Notes: generated from the letters alone by a model not told the origin. DNA of 64,000 nt from JAHEGP01 sp963792875 (GCA_963792875.1 CAWBXV010000002.1:248001-312000), one strand, 5' to 3'; positions 7,385 to 16,285 are shown, counted from the stretch's first letter. Made by a program: numbers and translations.

Positions 7385-10331
7385 GATCAGCGAGCTACTG
7401 ATCCTGGGGATGGGCTACCTGTCCCTGCTGTTCGGCATTGCCTATGCCACCGACCAGGGCTGGATCGGCCGCCGCGTGGTGCGCCATCCCCTGATCTACG
7501 TCATGTCGCTGGGTGTCTTCATCAGCGCCTGGTCTTACTATGGCGCCATGGGCATCGCGCAATATTATGGCTACGATTTTCTCCCGTACTACTTCGGCCT
7601 GTCCGGCTTCTTCATGTTTGGGCAGTTTATGTTGCTGCCCGTCCAGCGCATCTGCCGGAACTTCCAGTTGGCGTCGCTGGCCGATCTGCTCACCTTCCGC
7701 TTCCGCTCGCAGTGGGCAGGCGTCCTGGTGACGGTATTCCTCAGCCTTGGCATGCTGCCCCTGCTGGCGTCGCAGATCAAGGCGGTGACCGACTCAGCGT
7801 ACATCGTTACCCGCGCGAACGACGCCATCGAGCAGAGCGGCAGCCCGGTCTTCGGGTTTGCCTTCTTCTTCTGTGCCGTGATGACTCTGTTTACGATTCT
7901 CTACGGTGCCGGACACGTGTCGCACCGCGAGCGCCACAACGGCCTGGTGGCCGCCATCGCCTTTGAGACGCTGGTCAAGAGCGCCGCCCTGCTGACCATC
8001 GGCGGGGCGGCCATTTTCGGCACGTTCGGCGGCTTCGGCGGCCTGAACGACTGGCTGGCAGCGCATCCCGGCAACCTGGCACTCAATGACCTGGAACGGC
8101 AGGGGGTGGGGCGTACGCTGCTGCTGATGTCGTTTGCCGCTGCGCTGGGCATGCCTCACATGTTTCACATGATTTTTTCGGAGAAGCCGACCGCCCGGGC
8201 GCTCGACGCCGCCACCTGGGGCATGCCCCTGCTGCTGCTGGTGATCAGCCTGCCGGTATTTCCCATCCTCTGGGGTGCGCTGGCCGAACAGACGAACCTG
8301 TCGCCCGAATATTACACCCTCGCCATCGGCCTCGCGCTGGAATCCCGGCTGCTGACCGCCATCACCTATATCGGCGGCCTCGCGGCGGCCAGCGGACTGA
8401 TCATCGTATCCACGCTGGCGCTGGCGTCGATGTGCCTGAACCACTTGATACTGCCTTTCTATCAGCCCGATATCCATCGGGACATCTACGGCTGGCTGGT
8501 CTGGACCCGGCGCATGCTGATCGGCGCGATCATCCTCGGCGGCTACCTGTTTTACCGTATCTTCGGCAACTCTGGCAATCTATTCGACCTGGGCGTCGCC
8601 GGCTTCGCCGCCATGCTGCATTTTCTTCCGGGGGTACTGGCACTGCTGTTCGTCCCCTCCGTAAACAGCCAGGGCTTTATCGCCGGCCTGCTGGGCGGCT
8701 TTATCAGCTGGTTCATCCTGCTGTTCCTGCCGCTGATGACCGCCAGTCAGCCGCTATTTTCGACTCACGACCAGAGCGACTGGTCGCCGGCCATTGTGTT
8801 GAGCTTTACCATCAACGTCATCCTGATGATGGCATTTTCCGCGATGACCCGAAGCTCCCAGGAAGAAAAGTCCGCCGCCGCGCTGTGCTCCATGGACAAT
8901 CCGCTGTCCGGCCCACACCGCCAACGGCTGCGCTTTTCATCGACAACCGACCTGGAGCGGGCGCTGGCTACCACGCTGGGAGATGCGGCAGCGCGGCGCG
9001 AGGTCGGCAGGGCGCTGCAGGACCTCAATATGGACCGGCAGGACGCCCGGCCCTACGCCATGCGCCGCCTGTGGGAGCGCATCGAGATCAATCTGTCCGG
9101 CCTGCTCGGAACCACCTTCGCACATGATATCGGGGCACGCGTGCTGCCGTACCGCACGTCGCCCGGGCCGCTGGTCGGCGAGGATATCCAGCTGATGGAA
9201 ACCCGACTCGAGGACCAGCAGGCCAATCTGACCGGGCTTGCGGCTGAATTGAACAGCCTGCGTCGCTTCCACCGACAGACGTTGATGGAGTTGCCCATCG
9301 GCGCCTGCATTCTGGCGCAAGACGGCGAAATCATGCTGTGGAACAGCGCCATGTCCGAGCTCAGCGGCATTGCGTCCAGCGAGGTCGTCGGCGCGCTCAT
9401 CGACGCCCTGCCCGCGCCGTGGAACGACGTCATGCCGCAGTTCACCGCCAATGACGCCAAACATCAGCACAAGCTGCAGGTGACGATCAACCAACAGCCA
9501 TGCTGGCTGACACTGCACAAAGCGCGCCCATTCAACCGGGATGCCGGCCCTGGCGATACCATCCTCCTGGTCGAGGACATCACTGAGACGCAACTGCTGG
9601 AGGACGAACTCATCCACAGTGAGCGCCTCGCCTCCGTGGGCCGTCTCGCCGCCGGGGTAGCACATGAGATAGGCAATCCTGTCACAGGCATCGCCAGCCT
9701 CGCCCAGAACCTGCTGGCTGAAGCGAGCGATCCCGAGTTGATCGAACTGGCGCAGGACATCATTACCCAGACCGGCCGCATCAACGCGATCGTGCAAACG
9801 CTGATCAATTTTTCACATGCCGGCAGGGGGTATGCGCCCCGCGACGCGGTCAATATCGCCGAGTGTGTGGCCGAGGCCATCAAACTGCTGGTGCTGGACA
9901 AGGCGGCAAAGCCGATCAAATACCAGAATGAATGCAGCAGCGGTCACCGGGTCGCGGGCGACCCGCAGCGAATGATTCAGGTGTTCCTCAATCTGCTGAG
10001 TAACGCCCGCGACGCATGCCAGCCTCAGCAGACGGTCCTGATCGAGTCGGCCGCGGACGCAGACGCGGTCACCATCAAGATAACCGACCCGGGCTGCGGC
10101 ATTTCCGCCGCCGATCAGGAACGCATTTTCGAGCCGTTCTTCACCACCAAGGACCCAGGTCAGGGCACCGGGCTCGGCCTGGCACTGGTCTACAGTATCG
10201 TCGAAGAGCAGGGCGGCACAATTCACGTATCGAGCCCCCCTCCCCAAAGTCTGCAAGCCGGCACGCAGATCGCTCTGCGACTGCCCCGCTATCCACTAGA
10301 AGCTGTGGAAAAAAGCGTCGATTCCGGTTAA
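7377..10331 (+). CDS. cbrA: CbrA-like sensor histidine kinase fused to a Na+/solute symporter domain
   Basis: A 984-residue inner-membrane sensor. Residues about 1-490 form a multi-helix SLC5-type symporter module (about 13 hydrophobic segments). A linker and a PAS-like domain (about 640-740, MELPIGACILAQDGEIMLWN) follow, then a HisKA dimerisation domain with RLAAGVAHEIGNPVTGI (phospho-acceptor His763), and an ATPase domain with NLLSNARDA (N box), DPGCGIS (G1), FEPFFTTK (F box) and GTGLGLALV (G2). In Pseudomonas CbrA is linked to histidine uptake and, with CbrB, balances carbon and nitrogen use. The gene sits between cbrX and cbrB as there. A histidine ligand is carried over from Pseudomonas and is not evident from the sequence. 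Confidence 0.93.
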   Translation: MLEISELLILGMGYLSLLFGIAYATDQGWIGRRVVRHPLIYVMSLGVFISAWSYYGAMGIAQYYGYDFLPYYFGLSGFFMFGQFMLLPVQRICRNFQLASLADLLTFRFRSQWAGVLVTVFLSLGMLPLLASQIKAVTDSAYIVTRANDAIEQSGSPVFGFAFFFCAVMTLFTILYGAGHVSHRERHNGLVAAIAFETLVKSAALLTIGGAAIFGTFGGFGGLNDWLAAHPGNLALNDLERQGVGRTLLLMSFAAALGMPHMFHMIFSEKPTARALDAATWGMPLLLLVISLPVFPILWGALAEQTNLSPEYYTLAIGLALESRLLTAITYIGGLAAASGLIIVSTLALASMCLNHLILPFYQPDIHRDIYGWLVWTRRMLIGAIILGGYLFYRIFGNSGNLFDLGVAGFAAMLHFLPGVLALLFVPSVNSQGFIAGLLGGFISWFILLFLPLMTASQPLFSTHDQSDWSPAIVLSFTINVILMMAFSAMTRSSQEEKSAAALCSMDNPLSGPHRQRLRFSSTTDLERALATTLGDAAARREVGRALQDLNMDRQDARPYAMRRLWERIEINLSGLLGTTFAHDIGARVLPYRTSPGPLVGEDIQLMETRLEDQQANLTGLAAELNSLRRFHRQTLMELPIGACILAQDGEIMLWNSAMSELSGIASSEVVGALIDALPAPWNDVMPQFTANDAKHQHKLQVTINQQPCWLTLHKARPFNRDAGPGDTILLVEDITETQLLEDELIHSERLASVGRLAAGVAHEIGNPVTGIASLAQNLLAEASDPELIELAQDIITQTGRINAIVQTLINFSHAGRGYAPRDAVNIAECVAEAIKLLVLDKAAKPIKYQNECSSGHRVAGDPQRMIQVFLNLLSNARDACQPQQTVLIESAADADAVTIKITDPGCGISAADQERIFEPFFTTKDPGQGTGLGLALVYSIVEEQGGTIHVSSPPPQSLQAGTQIALRLPRYPLEAVEKSVDSG

Positions 10332-10499
10332 TGTCTTGAGATGTGTGAGGCAATCCTCAGGCTGCCCGTTGCGCCAGGGTGACGTGAGCGTTGCGGCGCG
10401 GAAACCGCCCCACCAACCCGGACCGAATGCAGTATCCAGCCCAGGTGGTCAATCGGCAGCTCTCAATTTCTCTTCCTCACTATCACCAGCGAGAACAGC

Positions 10500-11897
10500 A
10501 TGACGCGAATTCTGATCGTGGAAGACGAACCCATCATTAGGAAGTCTCTGCGCAGGCTATTGGAACGGAATCACTACGAAGCCAGCGAAGCCAGCAGCGT
10601 CAAGGACGCCCTGGAGCGCATTGAGGAGCAGAGCGCTGACCTGATCATCAGCGACCTGCGTCTGCCGGGCGAACCAGGCACCGACCTGATCAAACTGCTC
10701 CCCTCTGTGCCGGTGCTGATCATGACCAGCTATGCCAGCCTGCGGTCAGCCGTCGACTCCATGAAGATGGGGGCCGTTGACTACATTGCCAAGCCGTTCG
10801 ATCACGACGACATGCTGCAGGCCGTGGCGACTATCCTCGGCAACAGGGGCGCCCGGCCCAGCAGTGTCGCCCAGGGGGATCTCCCCGGCTTCATCGGCAA
10901 CAGCGCGGATATGCAGAAACTCTATGAGCAGATCAAAAAATTTGCTCCCACCACCACCACGGTGCTCGTGCAGGGAGAAACCGGCACCGGCAAGGAACTG
11001 GTAGCCCAGGCGCTCCACGCAGCCAGCCAGCGGGCTCACATGCCAATGATTTCGGTCAACTGCGCCGCGATCCCGGAGACCCTGATCGAATCCGAATTGT
11101 TCGGCTATGAGAAGGGTGCGTTCACCGGCGCCGCTAATAACCGCATCGGGCTGATCGAGGCAGCCGCTGGCGGCACGCTGTTCCTGGACGAGATCGGCGA
11201 ACTCCCGCTGGAGGCGCAGGCAAGACTGCTGCGCTTTCTACAGGAAGGAGAAATCAGGGCCATTGGCTCGGTCAAGACCCGCAAAGTGGATGTGAGGCTG
11301 ATCGCCGCCACTCACCGTGACCTCAAACGACTCGCCCGCAACGGTGACTTCAGAGAAGACCTTTACTATCGCATCAACGTGATGCAGTTCAATTTACCGC
11401 CGCTGCGCGCTCGCGGCGATGACATCATCAGGATTGCCGAGGCCTGCCTGGAACAATGCTGCGTCAAACTGGGAAAGGCGCCGATCCGCCTCTGTGCCCG
11501 CGCCCAGCGCGCCTTGCTGGCCTACCCGTGGCCAGGCAATGTCAGGGAATTGCAGAATGCCATCGAGCGAGCCGCCATTCTCTGCGACGGCGACACGATC
11601 GACTATGATCTACTCAACATCGACATTGCAGCGGATGCGCTCGACGACGGCGACGCGGGCGAGCGCTCGCCACCGCAGGAGAATACTGCGGTGACCAACG
11701 AGACTCTCGAGGAGTTGTCGCTCGAGGACTACTTCCAGCGCTTTGTGCTCGAGCATCAGGACAGCATGAGCGAGACAGAACTGGCCCGCAAATTGGGCGT
11801 CAGCCGGAAGTGCCTGTGGGAGCGGCGCCAGAGACTGGGGATTCCACGGAAAAAATGCGCCAAGGGCAGCTCGCGACAGCGCGCCGGCGGGTCCTGA
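10500..11897 (+). CDS. cbrB: CbrB-like sigma-54-dependent response regulator
   Basis: A 465-residue NtrC-family activator. The receiver domain (1-120) has VEDEP and a phosphorylatable Asp52 in IISDLRLPG. The AAA+ domain (about 138-370) has Walker A GETGTGKE (160-167), the sigma-54 contact loop GAFTGA (about 206-211), Walker B GGTLFLDEIGELPL and WPGNVRELQNAIERA. A Fis-type helix-turn-helix lies at the C-terminus (ETELARKLGVSRKCLWERR). An intact GAFTGA loop means it should open sigma-54 promoters. It lies 168 bp downstream of cbrA, its likely kinase. A near-consensus sigma-54 promoter lies 160 bp past its stop and is its obvious local target. Confidence 0.94.
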   Translation: MTRILIVEDEPIIRKSLRRLLERNHYEASEASSVKDALERIEEQSADLIISDLRLPGEPGTDLIKLLPSVPVLIMTSYASLRSAVDSMKMGAVDYIAKPFDHDDMLQAVATILGNRGARPSSVAQGDLPGFIGNSADMQKLYEQIKKFAPTTTTVLVQGETGTGKELVAQALHAASQRAHMPMISVNCAAIPETLIESELFGYEKGAFTGAANNRIGLIEAAAGGTLFLDEIGELPLEAQARLLRFLQEGEIRAIGSVKTRKVDVRLIAATHRDLKRLARNGDFREDLYYRINVMQFNLPPLRARGDDIIRIAEACLEQCCVKLGKAPIRLCARAQRALLAYPWPGNVRELQNAIERAAILCDGDTIDYDLLNIDIAADALDDGDAGERSPPQENTAVTNETLEELSLEDYFQRFVLEHQDSMSETELARKLGVSRKCLWERRQRLGIPRKKCAKGSSRQRAGGS

Positions 11898-11935
11898 CGG
11901 GCTGACCCGGCGAGGCCGGGAACACCGCCTCCGGC

Positions 11936-11982
11936 GTTACCTTTGATCAGGGCAGGTAACAAGCCTGAGAAAAAAGGTAACG
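11936..11982 (+). promoter_or_regulatory. Candidate CbrB upstream activating sites
   Basis: Three half-sites: GTTACC at 11936-11941, GGTAAC at 11955-11960 and GGTAACG at 11976-11982. The first two form an inverted repeat, and the second and third are 21 bp apart, two helical turns. They lie about 75-120 bp upstream of the -24 box, a usual distance for NtrC-type activators. From memory the CbrB site in Pseudomonas is a TGTTAC/GTAACA palindrome with a spacer of about 14 nt; the spacer here is 15 nt measured the same way. Binding is inferred. Confidence 0.5.
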
Positions 11983-12056
11983 AATAATTAAGGATTAGAC
12001 GAGCCAACTGCCAAGCAAAAACTCTAACCAACTGTTATTTATGGTCATTTGATTTC

Positions 12057-12072
12057 TGGCACGAATGGTGCT
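12057..12072 (+). promoter_or_regulatory. Sigma-54 promoter between cbrB and pcnB
   Basis: The sequence TGGCAC-GAATG-GTGCT matches the sigma-54 consensus TGGCAC-N5-TTGCW at all but one position, with GG at 12058-12059 and GC at 12070-12071 in the required spacing. Expected start is near 12083. It directly follows a gene for a GAFTGA-type activator and has paired half-sites upstream, which makes a chance match unlikely. Confidence 0.8.
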
Positions 12073-12082
12073 TTATAAAGAT

Positions 12083-12180
12083 CAATAATAACAATAAACA
12101 ACAATAAGACGACGCATAATAATAAAAACAGCAAGAAGAGACCTGGATGGGGAGAAGCAACGCTCCCCGTCTTACTTCAC
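12083..12180 (+). ncRNA. Predicted CrcZ-like Hfq/Crc-sequestering small RNA
   Basis: The RNA predicted from the sigma-54 start opens with an almost unbroken series of A-rich triplets at 12084-12107 (contains AACAACAATAAG), a second block at 12118-12128 (AATAATAAAAA) and AAGAAG near 12133. These match the AAN-AAN-AA motif that Hfq, with Crc, binds in catabolite-repressed mRNAs and in CrcZ. A stem-loop with 9-bp arms follows at 12146-12171. No open frame with a start explains the block. In Pseudomonas crcZ lies at exactly this place and is driven by CbrB and sigma-54. Here the RNA appears much shorter (about 100 nt against about 400), though the 3' end is uncertain because the U-tract after the stem is poor. 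Alternatively the A-rich segment is simply the 5' leader of a pcnB transcript. Confidence 0.6.
12146..12171 (+). terminator. Stem-loop at the end of the candidate sRNA
   Basis: Arms GATGGGGAG (12146-12154) and CTCCCCGTC (12163-12171) pair over 9 bp with one G-U pair and an 8-nt loop. The following TTACTTC is only weakly U-rich, so termination may be partial, or this may be a stabilising 3' structure with the transcript continuing towards pcnB. Confidence 0.4.
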
Positions 12181-12222
12181 CGCAAACAGCCAGCACGCCA
12201 CTACCCTTTGTCGATACTTTTA

Positions 12223-12250
12223 TTTTCAGCGCCGACTGATGTGCTAGAAT
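12223..12250 (+). promoter_or_regulatory. Candidate sigma-70 promoter for pcnB
   Basis: TTTTCA at 12223-12228, a 16-bp spacer and TAGAAT at 12245-12250. This would let pcnB be expressed without the sigma-54 promoter. The -10 box is good and the -35 box is poor. Confidence 0.4.
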
Positions 12251-12425
12251 CCGCCCGTCCCGCAAGTGCAAACCCTCGACCACAAACTGAAGGACCACGT
12301 CCTGACCGATGCACTCAAAACGCCGGATAAGCCGATGACGCAGCCCTGCCACACAAGCACGCGGCGCGCTTTCCGCCCATCGCCCTGGGCGATATGCCCA
12401 ACATCAGCCTAAGCCCCTGCAGCCC

Positions 12426-13733
12426 ATGCGCGAACTGAACAGGATCGATCGGAATAAAATCAGCCCCAATGCGCTCAAGGTGATCCAGCGCCTGGAACAG
12501 GAGGGTTATGCGGCCTACCTGGTGGGCGGCGGCGTACGCGACCTGTTGCTTGGAGAGAGCCCGAAAGATTTTGATGTTTCCACCGATGCCCGCCCCGAGC
12601 AGATACGGCAGCTGTTCAGGAACGCGCGCATCATCGGGCGGCGCTTCCGCATCGTTCACGTGCTTTTCGGTCGGGAGGTCATCGAAGTGACGACCTTTCG
12701 CGGTCATCACCCCGACACGCCCTCTGGTGACAGCAGCCGGCAGGCCGCGACCTCCGAGGCCGGCCGCCTGTTGAGAGACAACGTGTACGGCAGTATCGAA
12801 GAGGATGCACTGCGACGCGATTTTACCGTCAACGCCCTGTACTACAGCCCTTCGAGCGACAGCATTCTGGACTACTGCAACGGACTGGACGACCTTCGCG
12901 CGCAACGCCTGATCCTGATAGGCGACCCCGAGACTCGCTACCGGGAAGATCCCGTGCGCATGCTGCGCGCCGTCAGATTTCAAGCGCGACTGGACTTCCA
13001 CCTCAGCGCCGCGGTTACCGGCCCTATCAGAGAACTCGGCCCACTGCTGCACGATATCCCGCCGGCACGCATGTTCGACGAAGTACTGAAGCTGTTTATG
13101 TCGGGAGCGGCGCTCCAAACCTATCAGGCACTGCGCACCTATCATCTGTTCGGCTACCTGTTTCCCGCCTGTGAGCGCAGCCTGCATCACGGCGATGCGA
13201 TCAGCATCGCCTTTGTCGAGAGCATGCTGCGCAATACCGACGCACGCATCAATCAGAACAAGCCGGTGAACCCGGCCTTTCTGTATGGCGCGTTCCTGTG
13301 GCCGGCTGCGCGCCAGCACCAGCAGGCGCTGCAGAAGCAAGGCCTGCCGCCCATCCCCGCACTGCAGCAGGCAGGCACTTCAGCCATAGAACACCAGTTG
13401 CAATACATCGCCATTCCCCGACGCTTCAGCTCGATCATGCGGGAAATCTGGGACCTGCAATACCGCCTCGAAAATCCCCGCGGCGGGAAGCTGGTCGATC
13501 AACTGCTCAGCCAACAGCGCTTTCGGGCCGCCTACGATTTCCTGGTATTGAGGGAAGAAGCCGGAGAGGACACCGCCGGCATGGGCCAATGGTGGACCCG
13601 ATACCAGGACGCGCCCGAGCCCGAGCGGCAGGAACTGCTCGTCAAGCTGGAAAAGCAGGGTACGCCGCGCAAGCGCAAACCCCGCAACAGGCGACGCCCG
13701 CTCAAGAACCCCTTGTCCGATCAAGTCCCATGA
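12426..13733 (+). CDS. pcnB: Poly(A) polymerase I
   Basis: A 435-residue nucleotidyltransferase that adds 3' poly(A) tails to RNA and so marks it for decay. The catalytic motif is YLVGGGVRDLLLGESPKDFDVSTD with the two metal-binding Asp residues, followed by GRRFRIVHVLFGREVIEV and EEDALRRDFTVNAL. The C-terminus is basic (KRKPRNRRRPLKN), as in E. coli PcnB, where it helps RNA binding. The N-terminus is shorter than E. coli's; the frame is open upstream to 12339 but has no ATG, GTG or TTG there, so I keep the ATG at 12426. Its stop overlaps the folK start (ATGA). Confidence 0.94.
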   Translation: MRELNRIDRNKISPNALKVIQRLEQEGYAAYLVGGGVRDLLLGESPKDFDVSTDARPEQIRQLFRNARIIGRRFRIVHVLFGREVIEVTTFRGHHPDTPSGDSSRQAATSEAGRLLRDNVYGSIEEDALRRDFTVNALYYSPSSDSILDYCNGLDDLRAQRLILIGDPETRYREDPVRMLRAVRFQARLDFHLSAAVTGPIRELGPLLHDIPPARMFDEVLKLFMSGAALQTYQALRTYHLFGYLFPACERSLHHGDAISIAFVESMLRNTDARINQNKPVNPAFLYGAFLWPAARQHQQALQKQGLPPIPALQQAGTSAIEHQLQYIAIPRRFSSIMREIWDLQYRLENPRGGKLVDQLLSQQRFRAAYDFLVLREEAGEDTAGMGQWWTRYQDAPEPERQELLVKLEKQGTPRKRKPRNRRRPLKNPLSDQVP

Positions 13734-14296
13734 CCGAATGCTATATTGGCATGGGCAGCAATCTCGCAGCGCCCGATCGCCAATTGGCTGACGCGATCGC
13801 CGCGCTCGGCCAATTGGCGCACTGCCGACTGCTGGCGACATCTCCCGTTTACCGCAGCAGTGCGGTAGGACCAGGCAGCCAACCCGACTACCTGAACGCA
13901 GCGGTCAAGCTGCACACCGACCTGCCGGCGAGCACGTTACTGGCGCGCCTGCATGAGATAGAGGCGCGGCAAGGGCGCGAGCGAGGCGTACGGTGGGCAG
14001 CGCGCACCCTGGACCTCGATCTGCTGCTGTTTGGGGGACAGACCATCGACGACCCGCCACGACTGGAGGTTCCCCATCCCCGCATGCTGCAGAGAAACTT
14101 TGTGGTGTTTCCCCTGCTGGACCTGGATCCAGACCTGCAGCTACCCGACGGCCGAAAACTGCTGTCGGCGGCACAGGCGCTGGGATGGCAGGGACTGGTG
14201 AGACTGCAGAAAGCCGATCTGCCGGAAACAGCCTCTGGGTCGACGGGGCCAGTGGACTCGCGCCATGGCCAGCACCTCACCAGAGACACCCACTAG
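13730..14296 (+). CDS. folK: 2-amino-4-hydroxy-6-hydroxymethyldihydropteridine pyrophosphokinase
   Basis: Transfers pyrophosphate from ATP to 6-hydroxymethyl-dihydropterin in folate synthesis, just before the FolP step. The 188-residue protein begins MTECYIGMGSNLAAP and contains the metal/ATP-binding signature RTLDLDLLLFG and VPHPRMLQRNFVVFPL. It has a C-terminal extension of about 25 residues beyond the usual 160. The ATG at 13730 overlaps the pcnB stop by 4 bp, giving translational coupling. folP lies elsewhere in this window (30656-31552). Confidence 0.94.
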   Translation: MTECYIGMGSNLAAPDRQLADAIAALGQLAHCRLLATSPVYRSSAVGPGSQPDYLNAAVKLHTDLPASTLLARLHEIEARQGRERGVRWAARTLDLDLLLFGGQTIDDPPRLEVPHPRMLQRNFVVFPLLDLDPDLQLPDGRKLLSAAQALGWQGLVRLQKADLPETASGSTGPVDSRHGQHLTRDTH

Positions 14297-14316
14297 ACGC
14301 AATACGAGGAAGCCGC

Positions 14317-15111
14317 ATGCCACGCATCACCCCGCAGACACTGTGCGACATGAAGCTCAGAGGCGAGAAATTTTCGTGCGTCACAGCCTATGACGCCACC
14401 TTCGCCGGCATCATCGACCAGGCGGGCATAGAGGCCATTCTGGTGGGCGATTCACTTGGCATGGTGCTGCAGGGGCATCGGGACACCCTGGCCGTGTCGA
14501 TCACCGATATGGCCTATCACATAAGCGCTGCCAGGCGCGGTAGCGGCGATGCACTGCTGATTGGCGACATGCCGTTCATGAGCTACGCCACGCTGACCGA
14601 CACCCTGAACAACAGCGCGCTGCTGATGCGCGCGGGCGCCCAGATGGTGAAACTCGAAGGTGGCACCTGGCTCTGCCCCAGCATTGAAGCCCTGAGCGCA
14701 AGGGGCATTCCCGTGTGCGCACACCTTGGCCTCACACCACAGTCCGTCAACGCGCTGGGCGGATTCAGAGTACAGGGCAAAACGCCTGAAGCGGCCCGCA
14801 GAATCATTGACGAAGCCAAGGCTGTCGAAGCCGCAGGCGCGACCCTGCTGGTCATCGAGTGCGTGCCACGTTCGCTCGCCAGAGAAATCACCCGCCTGGT
14901 AAGCATTCCGGTCATCGGCATTGGCGCCGGACCGGAAACTGACGGCCAGGTGCTCGTACTGCATGATCTGCTTGGCCTCAATCCCAAGCCTCCCCGGTTC
15001 GTCCAAGACTTCATGGCGGGCCAATCCAGCATTGCAGGCGCCATCGCGGCATTCGGCGCCGCGGTCAAGTCGGGCACATTTCCCGCGGCACAGCACTGCT
15101 TCGATGGCTAG
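14317..15111 (+). CDS. panB: 3-methyl-2-oxobutanoate hydroxymethyltransferase
   Basis: Makes ketopantoate from 2-oxoisovalerate and methylene-tetrahydrofolate, the first committed step of pantothenate synthesis. The 264-residue TIM-barrel protein has VTAYDATFAGIIDQAG, VGDSLGMVLQGH (metal-binding Asp), KLEGG, CAHLGLTPQSVN and VIGIGAGPETDGQVLVLHD. A good Shine-Dalgarno (GAGGAAG) precedes the ATG at 14317, 20 bp after folK, so it belongs to the pcnB-folK-panB operon. Confidence 0.95.
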   Translation: MPRITPQTLCDMKLRGEKFSCVTAYDATFAGIIDQAGIEAILVGDSLGMVLQGHRDTLAVSITDMAYHISAARRGSGDALLIGDMPFMSYATLTDTLNNSALLMRAGAQMVKLEGGTWLCPSIEALSARGIPVCAHLGLTPQSVNALGGFRVQGKTPEAARRIIDEAKAVEAAGATLLVIECVPRSLAREITRLVSIPVIGIGAGPETDGQVLVLHDLLGLNPKPPRFVQDFMAGQSSIAGAIAAFGAAVKSGTFPAAQHCFDG

Positions 15112-15270
15112 GCAAGCACGATTGTCACCATTATTCACAAATTGCGCATTGCCCCCGACAATCGCGGGCTGCGGAGCCCCGTCGCAGCCGGAATAGCGCT
15201 CCGTACGGTAGCACGGCAGGAGCGGTGCTTCCTTTGGTAGCATTTCACCGGCAGCACCAGCATCCCAAGA

Positions 15271-15299
15271 TTGAACCCGCAGCACATTTACTGCATACT
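15271..15299 (+). promoter_or_regulatory. Candidate panC promoter
   Basis: TTGAAC at 15271-15276, 17 bp, CATACT at 15294-15299, about 95 bp before panC. The 289-bp gap after panB also holds a 7-bp-arm hairpin (15167-15189) without a T-tract. Together they suggest panC has its own promoter, though both boxes are imperfect. Confidence 0.3.
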
Positions 15300-15400
15300 C
15301 CCGCACATACTCATGGTGAATTTGTATTTCGATCTATCGGCGCCATCTCCGGAGTAAGGAGCATCTGCGCTGTTAATTTGACGCGAGGTATCCTGTAGCC

Positions 15401-16285
15401 ATGCGGACGCTAACGACAGTGCACGCTCTTCGACGAGCGGTAGGCAAAGCCAGAAGTGAGGGTAAATCCATAGGCCTGGTGCCGACGATGGGCAATCTTC
15501 ACGAAGGCCACCTGCAACTGCTTCGCCGCGCCAAGTCGCAATGCGACTGCGTCGTCGTCAGCATTTTTGTCAATCCCCTCCAGTTCGGCAAGGGTGAAGA
15601 CCTGGACGCCTATCCCCGCACGATGGCGGCAGACAAGCAGAAGCTCTTTGCCGAGGGTACCGACTTCCTCTTTGCGCCCTCCGTTGAGGACATGTACCCC
15701 GAGGGACTGGGGCCACAGACTCTGGTCAGCGTCCCGCAGATCAGCGAGACCCTGTGCGGAAAATCCCGCCCCGGCCACTTCGCCGGGGTCGCGACTGTAG
15801 TCTGCAAGCTCTTCAACATGGTGCAGCCCGACGTCGCCGTATTCGGAGAGAAGGATTTTCAACAGCTGATGGTCATTCGCAAAATGGTCGCGGACCTGTG
15901 CATGCCGCTTGACATCGTCGGCGTTGCAACGGTGAGGGAGACCGATGGTCTGGCAATGAGCTCGCGCAACAACTACCTGAGCAAGCGGCAACGCTCGATC
16001 GCCCCCCAACTCCACCAGATTCTGCAGGAATATCGCGAGGCCATCGCCAACGGCTTCGACAATTACGCCGAACTCGAGCACCATGCCGTCGAAGATCTGC
16101 GCGTCAATGGCTTCAAACCAGACTATGTCAGCATCCGCGATGCTGCTACCCTGGATGCTGTCAGCCCCGATACTGAATCCATTGTCATTCTGGCCGCTGC
16201 CAAGCTGGGGCGCACTCGCCTGATCGACAACGTCACGCTGACTCTGAATCCCTCTTCGGACTGGGGTATGCTGGCCAGCAACTGA
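15401..16285 (+). CDS. panC: Pantothenate synthetase (pantoate-beta-alanine ligase)
   Basis: Joins pantoate and beta-alanine with ATP to give pantothenate. The 294-residue protein has the HIGH-type motif PTMGNLHEGHLQLLRRAK, VVSIFVNPLQFG, GKSRPGHFAGVATVVCKLF, FGEKDFQQLMVIRKM (KMSKS-like loop region) and LAMSSRNNYL. Unlike the tight panB-panC pair of many bacteria, it lies 289 bp after panB. No panD follows, so beta-alanine must come from a gene elsewhere. Confidence 0.95.
   Translation: MRTLTTVHALRRAVGKARSEGKSIGLVPTMGNLHEGHLQLLRRAKSQCDCVVVSIFVNPLQFGKGEDLDAYPRTMAADKQKLFAEGTDFLFAPSVEDMYPEGLGPQTLVSVPQISETLCGKSRPGHFAGVATVVCKLFNMVQPDVAVFGEKDFQQLMVIRKMVADLCMPLDIVGVATVRETDGLAMSSRNNYLSKRQRSIAPQLHQILQEYREAIANGFDNYAELEHHAVEDLRVNGFKPDYVSIRDAATLDAVSPDTESIVILAAAKLGRTRLIDNVTLTLNPSSDWGMLASN

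Noticed and set aside
12084..12128. A-rich triplet block as a CRISPR-like or microsatellite repeat
   Set aside because: The units are not uniform and there are no spacers; the AAN periodicity fits Hfq distal-face binding.
12035..12352. Minus-strand frame of 105 codons across the cbrB-pcnB gap
   Set aside because: It ends in Tyr/Ser/Leu runs caused by reading the AAN repeats backwards; no ribosome site and no protein-like pattern. The repeats fit a regulatory RNA better.
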